From assembly GCA_016873295.1 (NCBI GenBank), contig VGXM01000011.1:18223-82222 (forward strand): 64,000 nt of DNA, written 5' to 3'. The notes under the pieces were generated by a model, which had not been told where the DNA came from, made no database searches, and saw only the letters and a program-made list of their open reading frames with translations. The position numbers were made by a program, and so were the translations under genes. Positions within the stretch are counted from its first letter, which is position 1. Each line of letters opens with the position of its first letter. Shown here in pieces: positions 1-9,427 of this stretch. The stretch is from Phycisphaerae bacterium (GTDB lineage Bacteria > Planctomycetota > Phycisphaerae > Phycisphaerales > UBA1924).

Positions 1-2
1 TC

Positions 3-626
3 TTCAGGGAATGGACCGAACGGGGCGGCGGACGGCGCTGCCTGGTCATCCGCCCGACCATCACCTTCGGCGTGAACAACTTCGCCAACATGTACTCCCT
101 GATCCGTCAGCTGGCCAACCGCCCCTTCGTGCCCGTCGGCGACGGGAGCAACGTCAAGAGCCTGAGCTACGTCGAGAACATCGTGGACGCGACCATGTTC
201 CTGTGGGACAAGCCCGGGCGCCCGGCGTTCGACGTCTACAACTACGTCGAGAAGCCCGACCTGACGAGCCGGCAGATCTGCGAGACCATCCTGCGGGCCC
301 TGGGGAAGAAGCCGGTGTCGTGGCACGTGCCGCTGTGGGCGGCGTGCCTGGCGGCCCTGCCCTTCGACCTGGTGATCGGGCTGACGGGGAAGAACCTGCC
401 CATCAGTTCGGCGCGGATCCGCAAGCTCTTCTCGACGGTGACGCTCTTCGAGGCGGAGAAGGTCCGGCGGGCCGGGTTCGTGCCGCGGGTGCCCCTGCGC
501 GAGGGGATCGAGAAGATGGTGAGGTGGTACCAGGCGGAGGGGTGCCACAAGACACCCTTCTGGCGCACGCCGCCGGAGCGGGTGGGCGGGCCCGTGGGGC
601 GCGCGAGCATGGCGTCGGCGGAGTAG
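3..626 (+). CDS. NAD-dependent epimerase/dehydratase (SDR family), C-terminal part
   Basis: The reading frame is open from the window edge, so the start and the N-terminal Rossmann glycine motif lie outside. The visible 207 residues read as the substrate half of an extended short-chain dehydrogenase: VIRPTITFGVNN matches the RPxxVYGP-like segment after the catalytic YxxxK, and SLSYVENIVDA matches the conserved (H/Y)VxDxxxA segment near the sugar-binding site. Family members act on nucleotide sugars or similar NAD-linked substrates in the cytoplasm; the substrate cannot be told from this half. It ends 18 bases before the next gene on the same strand and may be cotranscribed with it. Confidence 0.75.
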   Translation, partial: FREWTERGGGRRCLVIRPTITFGVNNFANMYSLIRQLANRPFVPVGDGSNVKSLSYVENIVDATMFLWDKPGRPAFDVYNYVEKPDLTSRQICETILRALGKKPVSWHVPLWAACLAALPFDLVIGLTGKNLPISSARIRKLFSTVTLFEAEKVRRAGFVPRVPLREGIEKMVRWYQAEGCHKTPFWRTPPERVGGPVGRASMASAE

Positions 627-644
627 CGCCCGCTACCCTCGCTC

Positions 645-1544
645 GTGCCCGCCGCCGCGCTGCTCATCGCCAGGGACATCAAGCTCTCGCACAGCGTGTT
701 CGCGATGCCCTTCGCGCTCCTGGGCGCCTTCGTGGCCCGGCGCGAGGGTCCGTGGACCGGCTTTGCGGGGGCGCTGGCCCTGGTCGTGGTGTGCATGGTC
801 GCGGCCCGCACGTGGGCCATGGTCGTCAACCGGCTGGTGGACCGGCGCTTCGACGCCCGCAACCCGCGCACCGCCGCCCGCGTCTTCGCGTCGGGTCGCC
901 TGGGCGCCCGCGTGGGCTGGGCGTGGGCGATCGCGGCCGCGTCGGCGTTCGTCGGGTCCTGCGCGCTCTTCCTCGCGCGCGGCAACCCGTGGCCCCTGAC
1001 CCTCGCCCTCCCCGTGCTCGCCTGGATCGGGGCCTACTCGTTCACCAAGCGCTTCACATGGTCCTGCCACCTGTGGCTGGGCGCGAGCCTGGGCGCGACC
1101 CCCCTGGCGGCGGCGCTCGCGGTGAACCCGACGTCGGTCGGGCTGGGCGCCGGGACGCCGGCGCCGGCGCTCTTCTGGCTCGCGGGGATGGTGCTGGCCT
1201 GGGTGGCGGGCTTCGACGTGATCTACGCGCTCGCCGACGCCGAGTTCGATCGCCAGCAGGGGCTCTCGAGCCTGCCCTCACGCCTGGGTCCGGGGGGCGC
1301 GGCGTGGGTCAGCCGGGCGTTGCACGCGGCGGCGGCGCTCCTGCTGCTGGGCGCCTGGCGCTCCGACGAGCGGCTCGGCGCGTTGTTCCTGGGCGGCGTG
1401 GGCGCCGTGTGGGGGCTCCTGATCGTGGAGCACGCGGTCATCGCGCGGCGAGGTCGCGCGGGCATCCCGCTGGCGTTCTTCACGGTGAACGGCGTCGTGT
1501 CGTGCGTGCTCGGGTTGGTCGGAATAGCGGACACACTTATCTGA
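645..1544 (+). CDS. UbiA-family prenyltransferase
   Basis: A 299-residue integral membrane protein with about eight hydrophobic segments. The first aspartate motif is N62-R-L-V-D66-R-R-F-D70, the NxxxDxxxD signature of UbiA enzymes. The second is DVIYALADAEFD around residues 190-200. These motifs bind Mg-diphosphate of a polyprenyl donor, so the protein should prenylate an aromatic acid in quinone synthesis. It could be the UbiA-like enzyme of the futalosine menaquinone route or a 4-hydroxybenzoate transferase; the sequence alone does not decide. The start is GTG at 645, the earliest start that gives the typical N-terminus (ARDIKLSHSVFAMPF). Confidence 0.85.
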   Translation: MPAAALLIARDIKLSHSVFAMPFALLGAFVARREGPWTGFAGALALVVVCMVAARTWAMVVNRLVDRRFDARNPRTAARVFASGRLGARVGWAWAIAAASAFVGSCALFLARGNPWPLTLALPVLAWIGAYSFTKRFTWSCHLWLGASLGATPLAAALAVNPTSVGLGAGTPAPALFWLAGMVLAWVAGFDVIYALADAEFDRQQGLSSLPSRLGPGGAAWVSRALHAAAALLLLGAWRSDERLGALFLGGVGAVWGLLIVEHAVIARRGRAGIPLAFFTVNGVVSCVLGLVGIADTLI

Positions 1545-1575
1545 AACACACCAACCAAGCCCCGTATTCGAGCGG

Positions 1576-1584
1576 TTATCCACA
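1576..1584 (+). other. Isolated perfect DnaA-box-like 9-mer
   Basis: TTATCCACA, the consensus DnaA box, lies in the relatively AT-rich gap after the prenyltransferase gene. No second box or AT-rich unwinding element was seen nearby, so it is not called an origin. It may be a titration or regulatory site, or chance. Confidence 0.25.
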
Positions 1585-1647
1585 AGGTCGGGCGGGTTTC
1601 CGCGGCATTCGCCGGTCCGGATGCGGCGAATACCCCACGGAATGCGG

Positions 1648-1676
1648 TTGACTTGCGGCGCGGTTTGTGGGATCGT
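1648..1676 (+). promoter_or_regulatory. Weak sigma-70-like promoter
   Basis: TTGACT at 1648-1653 is followed after 17 bases by GATCGT. The -35 is good and the -10 poor. It faces the GbsR/MarR gene, but a terminator-like hairpin lies between, so it could drive an attenuated leader or be fortuitous. Confidence 0.25.
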
Positions 1677-1705
1677 AGATTGATGTGATTCTCCAGCCCC
1701 CGGAA

Positions 1706-1743
1706 GGGCGGCGGGTGCGCTTAGGTGCCTCGCCGCCTTTTTT
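1706..1743 (+). terminator. Rho-independent terminator-like hairpin
   Basis: GGCGGCG at 1707-1713 pairs with CGCCGCC at 1731-1737 and is followed directly by six T. It lies 163 bases after the prenyltransferase stop and 58 bases before the regulator start. It may end the upstream transcript or act as an attenuator for the regulator. Confidence 0.6.
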
Positions 1744-1800
1744 CATTCCACCGCGGGGCGCGTGGACGCGTGTCCCGGTGGTGCGGATACTGGATCGAAG

Positions 1801-2361
1801 ATGAGCGGCGTTCGACGCAGGCCCCGATCGGAGTCGACGCGCCTGCGCGAGGCGCAGGACGGGTTCGTGGCCGCGTGGGGGCAGATGGCGTCGGTGTGGG
1901 GCATCTCGCGCACCATGGCCGAGGCCCACGCCCTGCTCTACATCACGGGCGAGCCCCTGTGCGCCGACGACATCATCGATCGCCTGGAGATCTCGCGCGG
2001 CAACGCCTCCATGAGCCTGCGGGCCCTCCTGGACTGGGGCGTGGTCGAGCGCACGCACCGCCGCGGCGACCGCAAGGAGTACTTCCGCGCCGAGCAGGAC
2101 GTCTGGGCCATGTTCCGCGCCATCGTGCGCGAGCGCATCAAGCGCGAGGTCGATCCGCTCCTGGCCGCCCTGTACGACGTGCGCGAGATGACCGCCGCCG
2201 CGCCCGAGGCCCAGGACCACAACAGGCGGCTGGACTCGATGCTCGACTTCTTCGCCACCGCCGAGCGGCTCAGCCGCATGTTCGCCAGCCCCTCCGGGCA
2301 GGGCCTGCGCGCCGCGGCCACCCTCCTCAACACGGGCGACGGGTCCCAGGGCGAGGGCTGA
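1801..2361 (+). CDS. GbsR/MarR-family transcriptional regulator
   Basis: A 186-residue cytoplasmic protein with a winged helix-turn-helix in its N-terminal half. The segment GEPLCADDIIDRLEISRGNA is the HTH: helix, turn, and the SRGNAS recognition helix typical of GbsR-like repressors. A wing with RRGDRKEYF follows. The C-terminal half (VRERIKREVDPLLAAL and beyond) is helical and likely dimerises. An upstream GTG at 1762 would add 13 unrelated residues, so ATG 1801 is preferred; a GATACT hexamer lies nine bases upstream of it. Relatives control osmolyte uptake or transport genes, but no obvious target lies next to it. Confidence 0.8.
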   Translation: MSGVRRRPRSESTRLREAQDGFVAAWGQMASVWGISRTMAEAHALLYITGEPLCADDIIDRLEISRGNASMSLRALLDWGVVERTHRRGDRKEYFRAEQDVWAMFRAIVRERIKREVDPLLAALYDVREMTAAAPEAQDHNRRLDSMLDFFATAERLSRMFASPSGQGLRAAATLLNTGDGSQGEG

Positions 2362-2453
2362 ACCCGCACCCGACCCGCGCCGACTCCCCGCGCCCGGGAT
2401 GGGGAGTCCTCGGCGGATCCCGGGATTGCCCGGGGCGTCCCGCAACGCACGCC

Positions 2454-2987
2454 TCAGCGCCGATCGAACCTCCGCCCGGCGCGCAGCCCGCGGAAGAACT
2501 CGCGGAGCAGCGCCCCGGCGCGTTCCGCCTCGACCCCGGGCACGACCTCCACGCGGTGGTTGAGGCGGCGGTCGTCGGCGAGCGCAAAGAGCGTGCGCAC
2601 GGCCCCGGCCTTGGGGTCCGCGGCCGCGTAGACCAGCCGCCCCACCCGCGCGTTCACCAGCAGCCCGGCGCACATGGGGCAGGGCTCGAGCGTGACCACG
2701 CAGGTGCAGTCGTTGAGGCGCCAGTCGCCGATGCGACGGCAGGCCTGGAGGATGGCGGTGAACTCGGCGTGGGCCGAGGGGTCGGCGTCCCGCTCGCGCC
2801 GGTTGAAGGCCTCGCCCAGCGCCTCGCCCGTCGCGGTGCGGTACACGACGGCCCCGACGGGCACCTCGCCCTCGCGGGCCGCCTGGTCGGCCAGTTCCAG
2901 GGCCCGGGCCATGTGCCTGCGGTCGGCGTCGGTCGCCTGCGGGTCCGGCGCAGGGGCGCCCAAGAGGCGTTGGAGGAGTGCGCGCAC
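2454..2987 (-). CDS. tadA: tRNA-specific adenosine deaminase TadA
   Basis: Cytidine-deaminase-fold enzyme that converts adenosine to inosine at the wobble position of tRNA-Arg(ACG). The zinc and proton-shuttle motif HAEFTAI and the second zinc motif PCPMCAG are intact, and EVPVGAVV near the N-terminus is typical of TadA. With the GTG at 2987 the protein has 177 residues, close to the usual 150-170. The longer open frame upstream lies inside tatC and is not used. The gene follows tatC with almost no spacing (the tatC stop is at 2990), which suggests translational coupling. An ATG at 2912 would give a shorter, 152-residue product. Confidence 0.88.
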   Translation of the reverse strand: MRALLQRLLGAPAPDPQATDADRRHMARALELADQAAREGEVPVGAVVYRTATGEALGEAFNRRERDADPSAHAEFTAILQACRRIGDWRLNDCTCVVTLEPCPMCAGLLVNARVGRLVYAAADPKAGAVRTLFALADDRRLNHRVEVVPGVEAERAGALLREFFRGLRAGRRFDRR

Positions 2988-2989
2988 GG

Positions 2990-3982
2990 TCAATCGTCGT
3001 CGGCCCAGGTGGGCTCGCCCTGGGCGGGGTCGCGGCGCCCCACCTTCTCCGAGGGCAGCACCTTGAGCAGCCACCCGCCCAGCTCGAAGAGCAGGTACAT
3101 GGGGATCCACAGCAAGACCATCGACCAAGGATCACCCGGCGTGAGCACGGCGGCGGCGACCGAGGAGATCAGCACCGCGTGCTTGCGGTACTTGGCCAGC
3201 CAGGCCCGGTCGATGATCCCCGCCCATCCCAGCAGCAGCACCACCGCCGGCGTCTGGAAACCCCCGGCGAACGCCAGGGCCAGCCCCAGCACGGTGTCGA
3301 CGTAGTCGGCCACGCGGTACTGCTGGAGGATGCCGCTGAGGGTGGTGAGTTCGGTGCCGTAGATCAGCGGCTTCTCGCCCTCGTAGCCCAGGCAGACGCG
3401 GTGCTGGCGCAGCGGGGCGTTGATCCACGAGGCCCCGACGTCGGGCTTGATCGGGTCGGCCTCGAGGACGGGGAAGACGGGCATGACCACGCCGGGCGGC
3501 GCGGGCGCGGCGGGCACCTCCTGCACGCCGGTGGAGGAGCCGAAGTGGACCAGGAAGTTCAGGAGCAGGGGCAGGATCACCAGGTACATGAAGACCACGC
3601 CCGTGACCGCCAGGACGGAACTGAGCGGGATCAGGATGTGCACGAAGCGGCGCTCGTGCTTGTACAGCCCCGGGGCCACGAACTTCCACAACTGGTACAG
3701 CAGCCAGGGGCCGGCCAGCACCAGCGTCACCACCAGCGAGATCTTGAAGTAGGTGTTGAAGGTTTCGAGCACGCCCGTCGCCTGCAACGACGACGGCAGC
3801 CCCTCGGCGCGGAGGGCGGTCCGGGCCGGCTCCATGAGGAGCTCGAGGAGCTGCCGCCCGAAGACCAGGGAGATGGCCAGCAGGGGCCCGATGCCCCACA
3901 GGGCGAGGATGAGGCGATGGCGCAGCTCGTCGAGGTGTTCGCCGAGGGACATCGAGGATTCGTGGGGGTTCTTGGGGGCCAT
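2990..3982 (-). CDS. tatC: Sec-independent translocase subunit TatC
   Basis: Polytopic inner-membrane core of the twin-arginine translocase, which exports folded proteins. The N-terminal motif SLGEHLDELRHRLILAL and the segment GPWLLYQLWKFVAPGLYKHE are diagnostic. At 330 residues it is longer than the usual 240-260. The extra residues sit in a periplasmic loop (about residues 150-215, Pro-rich, then a folded-looking stretch ending LSGILQQYRVADYV) and at a charged C-terminal tail. No tatA or tatB is in the window. It is cotranscribed with tadA downstream. Confidence 0.92.
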   Translation of the reverse strand: MAPKNPHESSMSLGEHLDELRHRLILALWGIGPLLAISLVFGRQLLELLMEPARTALRAEGLPSSLQATGVLETFNTYFKISLVVTLVLAGPWLLYQLWKFVAPGLYKHERRFVHILIPLSSVLAVTGVVFMYLVILPLLLNFLVHFGSSTGVQEVPAAPAPPGVVMPVFPVLEADPIKPDVGASWINAPLRQHRVCLGYEGEKPLIYGTELTTLSGILQQYRVADYVDTVLGLALAFAGGFQTPAVVLLLGWAGIIDRAWLAKYRKHAVLISSVAAAVLTPGDPWSMVLLWIPMYLLFELGGWLLKVLPSEKVGRRDPAQGEPTWADDD

Positions 3983-4059
3983 GGGGCCCGCGCGGCGGCG
4001 GGCCGATGATCATTGCCCGGCGGGTGGGCCTGGGAAGCCCGGCTGTCGGGGCACCGTCG

Positions 4060-4420
4060 GGGCGTTTCGAGCGTGATGCGGCGGACGACGACGTGCACGC
4101 GCCCGCCCAGGCCCGGGTTCGAGATCGCCCCGCAGTACGAGACGTACACCGACTGGTCCACCGGCGTGATCCGCTGGTAGTCGCCGAGGTTCTCCGCGTA
4201 TTGCCAGCCGTCCCACGAAACAGGGGGACGACCTCGTGAGGCGCGGCGTTGGGCCCGATCGACGAATACCGCCCGCGGTACAGCGCGTAGCGCACGTGGG
4301 GAGCGACAACGGCCGGGTCGGCCTCCCACCAGATCACGTTGATGCCGCCCAGGCTGTCGACGGCGATGGAGCCGCCGAACTGATCGGCGAAAGCAGAGCC
4401 CGCCCCTCCGACGCTCGCCT
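4060..4420 (-). pseudogene. Frameshifted remnant of an unknown gene
   Basis: Two protein-like stretches on the minus strand fit together only across a frameshift near 4218. The first contains QFGGSIAVDSLGGINVIWWE and ALYRGRYSSIGPNAAPHEVV; the second continues SWDGWQYAENLGDYQRITPV and DQSVYVSYCGAISNPGLGG. The composition (VDSLGGINVIWWE, YVSYCG) resembles blade motifs of secreted propeller or BNR-type proteins, but no family is recognised. No start codon, signal peptide or clean stop is visible, so this is probably a decayed gene end between tatC and the sigma factor gene. Confidence 0.4.
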
Positions 4421-4576
4421 GCCTCGCGTTCCTCCTCGCCCCCCGCCGGCGACGCTGAGCGACGCCCCGGGCGTACACCAGCCGAACATCATGCCGCCGG
4501 CCCCTTGAACCCCCGGACGGAACGGGCGTCCAAGCGCATCTGTGTCTTTGAGCGCAAACCCAGGAAGGGGCCGACG

Positions 4577-4582
4577 CATAGT
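4577..4582 (+). promoter_or_regulatory. -10-like hexamer immediately upstream of a start codon
   Basis: CATAGT ends four bases before GTG 4587 of the sigma factor gene. The same hexamer is the proposed -10 at 38895 and 40113. If used, transcription would begin at or next to the start codon, giving a leaderless message. Confidence 0.35.
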
Positions 4583-4586
4583 TCCT

Positions 4587-5183
4587 GTGGCGATCAAGAA
4601 GCCGCCCATGCACGTCGGCGCCAGCCATCCCGACGGGGGAATCGAGCGCGCCCCCGCCGCGCCCGCCGCGGGTGCGTCCGGCCCGATCGACGTGGAGGCC
4701 CTGTGGGTCGAGCACCGGCGCTGGGTGGCGGCGATCCTGCTGGCGTACAAGCCGCGCTGGGCGGACGTGGACGACCTGCTGCAGGAGGTCGCGGTGGCGG
4801 TGGTGCGTCACGGGCGGGAGTTGCGCGATCCGTCGGCGGTCAAGCCCTGGCTGCGGTCGGTGGCGATGAACGCCGCAAGGGCCGCGGCCCGCTCGGGGAA
4901 CGTGCGCCAGGCCCATGCCGAGTCGCTGCGGCACGGGGCGTCGCCCGTGGAGGGAGGGAGCGACGCCGGGGCGCTGAGGGGCGAGGAGTCGTCGCGGGTG
5001 CTGGCGATGGCGATGGAGCTGCCCGACGGCTACCGCGAGCCGCTGATCCTCAAGGCCGTGCGCGACATGTCCTACCGCCAGATCGGCGAGGCGATGGGGC
5101 TGCCCGAGACCACGATCGAGACGAGGATCGCCCGGGCCCGGCGGATGCTGCGCGACAGGCTGGCGGAGCGCGCCGAGGCGTAG
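4587..5183 (+). CDS. RNA polymerase sigma-70 family factor (ECF-like)
   Basis: A 198-residue factor with region 2 (ADVDDLLQEVAVAVVRHG, then the KPWLRSVAMN segment) and region 4 (PDGYREPLILKAVRDMSYRQ with the helix-turn-helix IGEAMGLPETTIETRIARAR). There is no region 3, as in ECF factors, so it should direct core polymerase to a small regulon. The start is uncertain: GTG 4587 gives MAIKKPPMHVG and has a -10-like CATAGT four bases upstream, ATG 4608 is the first ATG, and an earlier start at 4542 adds 15 residues that look non-coding. No anti-sigma factor gene is adjacent. Confidence 0.82.
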   Translation: MAIKKPPMHVGASHPDGGIERAPAAPAAGASGPIDVEALWVEHRRWVAAILLAYKPRWADVDDLLQEVAVAVVRHGRELRDPSAVKPWLRSVAMNAARAAARSGNVRQAHAESLRHGASPVEGGSDAGALRGEESSRVLAMAMELPDGYREPLILKAVRDMSYRQIGEAMGLPETTIETRIARARRMLRDRLAERAEA

Positions 5184-5194
5184 CTCGGAAGACT

Positions 5195-5224
5195 CACCAC
5201 GGAGGGACACGGAGCACCACGGAG
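5195..5224. repeat. Short direct repeat CACCACGGAG
   Basis: CACCACGGAG occurs at 5195-5204 and 5215-5224, with the similar GGACACGGAG between them. It lies in the 220-base gap between the sigma factor gene and lysS. No function is evident. Confidence 0.5.
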
Positions 5225-5392
5225 AGTGGGAGCGGTGGTTCGCGCGGATTCCGGAGCGATCCCGGGATCCGTCGCGGGCTTCCCGTCCCCGGCGTGACGG
5301 TCCTCCGCCCGCATTGCGGTTGACGGCGGGTCGCTTCTGATGGTCGCCCCCGGCGGCCCTCGTTGCGCTCCGTGGTGGGGGGATGGGGCCAC

Positions 5393-5398
5393 TACCAT
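5393..5398 (+). promoter_or_regulatory. -10-like hexamer six bases before the lysS start
   Basis: TACCAT is separated from ATG 5405 by six bases and there is no Shine-Dalgarno sequence. This fits a leaderless lysS transcript. No clear -35 was found 17 bases upstream. Confidence 0.35.
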
Positions 5399-5404
5399 CG
5401 GGCG

Positions 5405-6967
<1,563 letters not shown>

Positions 6968-6980
6968 CGGGCGCACGAAG

Positions 6981-7005
6981 AGGCCCCGCCATGGGCGCGG
7001 GGCCT
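6981..7005. terminator. Convergent terminator hairpin between lysS and a GC-dockerin gene
   Basis: AGGCCCCGC at 6981-6989 pairs with GCGGGGCCT at 6997-7005 around a seven-base loop. It sits between two converging genes and could serve both. The T-tract is short. Confidence 0.5.
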
Positions 7006-7030
7006 TGTGGGATCGGGTTGGAGCCGCGCC

Positions 7031-8134
7031 TCAGCAGCCGACGTTGTAGAGGTTCAGGAACTCGAGGAAGTCGTTGAAGTCGACGACGCCGTCCTGGTTC
7101 AAGTCGGCGCAGCCGATCTGGGCGTTGAAGTCGTTGAGGAACGACAGGAAGTCATTGAAGTCGATGACGCCGTCCTCGTTCCAGTCGGCGCGGCTGCACG
7201 CGCCGGAGCCGGTGCCCGGGCAGGGCGGCGTCAGCGGGCCCGCCACGAACACGACGGCGTTGCGAAGAAGCATGGCGCCGTCGGTGCTGGTGAGCCAACT
7301 GGTGCCGGAGTTGACCTGGGAGACCGCGAAGAAGTTCAGGTCGACCCGCGGAGACGCCAGGTCCGTGCGCTGGGCGATCAGGGGCTGCCCCGTCGACCAG
7401 TCGGCGATGAGCGTGGAGTTGGCGTGGAGCGGGGCGGGCGAGCGGAAGCTCGACGAGCCGCCGTGGAACGTGTTCACGTTGGCGAGCAGCGGGCTGGCGG
7501 GGACGTGGAGCGTCCCGAGGGTGGCCGCCCCGGTCGTGCTCGACCCGACGCTGCGCTCGATGCAGTAGTAGTTGCTCGACAGGAAGCGGCCCTCGTAGGT
7601 GCGGGTCGCGATGCTGGCGCGGATGCCGAACATCGTGAGGACCACGCCCCCGCCGCCGTCGATGTAGTCGGCGAGCACGTCGCCCAGGGCGACGCTGCTG
7701 AGCGGCGTCGAGTTGGTGTAGGTGAGCACGGCGCCGAACTCCTGGAGCTGGGCCAGGGTCGGCGTGAGCGTCGTCGTGATGATGCCCGTCACGGAGGCGA
7801 TCCGCGCGTCGCCCGTGAGGCTGTTCACCACGTCCTGGACCTGCGCCGCCGTGGACGCCCCGAGCACGGCCACGTCGATCCCGGGCCCATCGGCGCCGCC
7901 CGCGACGGTCCACGCGGCGGGTCCTGGCAGGGCCGGGGGCGCCCAGGCGCCGGTCTCCTGGACGAACGGGTCGGCGGGCGCGGCTCGCAGAGCCTGCGCG
8001 TTCATCTCCGCCACGGCCCGCTCGATCGCCGACCTGGACGCCGTGTCGTTGTCGGGGCCGGCGGCCGACACCGGAAGACAGGTCAGGCTCAGCCCCACGC
8101 CCCAAACCAGAATCCGCACTCTGACGCTGCTCAT
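7031..8134 (-). CDS. Secreted protein with GC-type dockerin tail
   Basis: A 367-residue exported protein. ATG 8134 is chosen over the longer frame because AAGGGAG lies just upstream and it opens a signal peptide (VRILVWGVGLSLTCLPVSAA). The middle part holds an alpha/beta region (GIDVAVLGASTAAQVQDVV; DYIDGGGGVVLTMFGIRAS) resembling a ThuA/glutamine-amidotransferase-like fold that builds around a glycine-rich strand, but no catalytic set is clear. The last 65 residues are two EF-hand-like repeats (DWNEDGVIDFNDFLSFLN; DLNQDGVVDFNDFLEFLN) ending in VGC. The tail probably binds calcium and mediates surface retention. First of three similar minus-strand genes in a row. Confidence 0.75.
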   Translation of the reverse strand: MSSVRVRILVWGVGLSLTCLPVSAAGPDNDTASRSAIERAVAEMNAQALRAAPADPFVQETGAWAPPALPGPAAWTVAGGADGPGIDVAVLGASTAAQVQDVVNSLTGDARIASVTGIITTTLTPTLAQLQEFGAVLTYTNSTPLSSVALGDVLADYIDGGGGVVLTMFGIRASIATRTYEGRFLSSNYYCIERSVGSSTTGAATLGTLHVPASPLLANVNTFHGGSSSFRSPAPLHANSTLIADWSTGQPLIAQRTDLASPRVDLNFFAVSQVNSGTSWLTSTDGAMLLRNAVVFVAGPLTPPCPGTGSGACSRADWNEDGVIDFNDFLSFLNDFNAQIGCADLNQDGVVDFNDFLEFLNLYNVGC

Positions 8135-8189
8135 CTCGCATTCTCCCTTGGATTGGCGATCACGCCCCACCCGTGCCGACACACGCGCG

Positions 8190-8609
8190 TCAGCACCCGA
8201 TGTTGTACAGGTTCAGGAACTCGAGGAAGTCGTTGAAGTCCACCACCGAGTCCTGGTTGATGTCGGCGCACTCGTCCTGCGCGTTGAAATCGTTGAGGAA
8301 CGAAAGGAAGTCGTTGAAGTCCACGACGCCGTCCTCGTTCCAGTCCGCCCGGCTGCACGCGCCCGGGCCCAGCCCGGGGCAGGTCGGACCGGCCGATCCG
8401 CCGGCCCAGAAGCCCCCCGTCAGGGCGAAGACTCCGCCCGACATCACGGGCCCGGCGTCGGGCTGCCCGATCGTGCCGGAAACGGTGAACGATCCGCCGG
8501 CGCTGGTGCCGCCCCCGCCGTCGATGGTGTGCCAGTCGATCGAGAGCTGGGCGAGCGTGGCCGGGGCAACCCCCGTCATCACAACAACCGTCAGGATCGG
8601 TGCGCGCAT
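8190..8609 (-). CDS. Small secreted protein with GC-type dockerin tail
   Basis: 139 residues: a signal peptide (ILTVVVMTGVAPATLAQ), a short glycine-rich beta segment (GSFTVSGTIGQPDAGPVMSG, resembling the repeat found in many planctomycete T9SS-like or cell-surface proteins), and a double dockerin-like block ending in NIGC. AAGGGGGG precedes the ATG, and a promoter-like pair lies upstream at 8631-8659. The dockerin block is very close to that of its neighbour downstream, which suggests local duplication. Confidence 0.75.
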   Translation of the reverse strand: MRAPILTVVVMTGVAPATLAQLSIDWHTIDGGGGTSAGGSFTVSGTIGQPDAGPVMSGGVFALTGGFWAGGSAGPTCPGLGPGACSRADWNEDGVVDFNDFLSFLNDFNAQDECADINQDSVVDFNDFLEFLNLYNIGC

Positions 8610-8630
8610 GAGCCCCCCTTTCGTCGGCCC

Positions 8631-8659
8631 ATCGTAATCGATCGGCGTGCCCGCACCAA
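8631..8659 (-). promoter_or_regulatory. Sigma-70-like promoter for the small GC-dockerin gene
   Basis: On the minus strand TTGGTG (8654-8659) is followed after 17 bases by TACGAT (8631-8636). The start codon lies 22 bases further, behind a strong Shine-Dalgarno. Confidence 0.45.
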
Positions 8660-8712
8660 GCGGGATTCAGGCAAGAGGGCCGCGATACAGGCCTAACAGA
8701 ACAACAACGCGC

Positions 8713-9312
8713 TCAGCAGCCCGCGTTATACAGGTTGAGGAACTCGAGGAAGTCGTTGAAGTCCACGATGCCGTCCTGGTTGAGGTCGGCGCGGGGGACG
8801 CCGGCGTTGTAGTCGTTGAGGAACTCGAGGAAGTCGTTGAAATCCACGACGCCGTCGCCGTTCCAATCGGGGCGGCAGGGTGGCGGCGGGGTTTCGGCGC
8901 GATTGGTCACGGGGGCGAGGGGGAAGTCGTGGCAGGGGTCGACGCCCGTGGGCCCGCGGAGGCCGGGGTGGTAGCCGATCTCGCCGGGCTCGTCGTCGCG
9001 CGGGGTGAGGATCTCGACGCCGTTGGGCGTGCCGTCGGCGTCGGAGTCGATGTTGTGCGCGTTTCGGATGGCGTCCGCGATTTCCTGCCCGAGGTTGAGG
9101 AAGTCGATGAGCGTGGTGCGGTAGCAGGTGCCCAGCTCGCTCCGGGAGGGCGGGTGGTGGCAGACGTTGCAGGCGCTTCCTGTCAGGCGGATCATCTGGC
9201 TGGGGAGGGTGCTGGTGGGGTACTGGTTCCGCCACTCGGTGAGGTAGGGGGGGAAGGCTGCCGCCGAGCCCGCCGCCACGCTCAGGGTGATTGCCGCACG
9301 AAGCGTCGTCAC
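8713..9312 (-). CDS. Secreted mono-heme-like protein with GC-type dockerin tail
   Basis: 199 residues with a signal peptide ending AAGSAAAF. Residues near 45-55 contain CNVCHH, a single CxxCH heme c attachment motif, preceded by a helical segment. A thrombospondin-type-3-like segment (DSDADGTPNGVEI) follows. The tail carries two dockerin-like repeats (DWNGDGVVDFNDFLEFLN; DLNQDGIVDFNDFLEFLN) and ends NAGC. This suggests a surface-retained c-type cytochrome-like protein; the axial ligand is not identified. It is the furthest upstream of the three-gene minus-strand block. Confidence 0.72.
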   Translation of the reverse strand: MTTLRAAITLSVAAGSAAAFPPYLTEWRNQYPTSTLPSQMIRLTGSACNVCHHPPSRSELGTCYRTTLIDFLNLGQEIADAIRNAHNIDSDADGTPNGVEILTPRDDEPGEIGYHPGLRGPTGVDPCHDFPLAPVTNRAETPPPPCRPDWNGDGVVDFNDFLEFLNDYNAGVPRADLNQDGIVDFNDFLEFLNLYNAGC

Positions 9313-9427
9313 GTTTCAGCCCTCCCTGCCCCCGTGCGCCGAGTATACCGCCTGGCGGGGCGATTTGGCACGCGGAATGCGCCCGAGAGCGGTCGGGACG
9401 GTCCCGCGCGAGTGATTCGCGGACCTG

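Noticed and set aside
11..1651. 546-codon plus-strand frame across the first two genes
   Set aside because: It is in another frame than the epimerase and prenyltransferase, both of which have intact motifs.
2988..3128. Upstream extension of tadA
   Set aside because: It overlaps tatC; the extra residues do not resemble TadA N-termini.
4118..4135. GGGTTCGAGATCGCCCC as a tRNA T-arm
   Set aside because: No acceptor, D or anticodon stem pairs around it; it lies in the broken gene.
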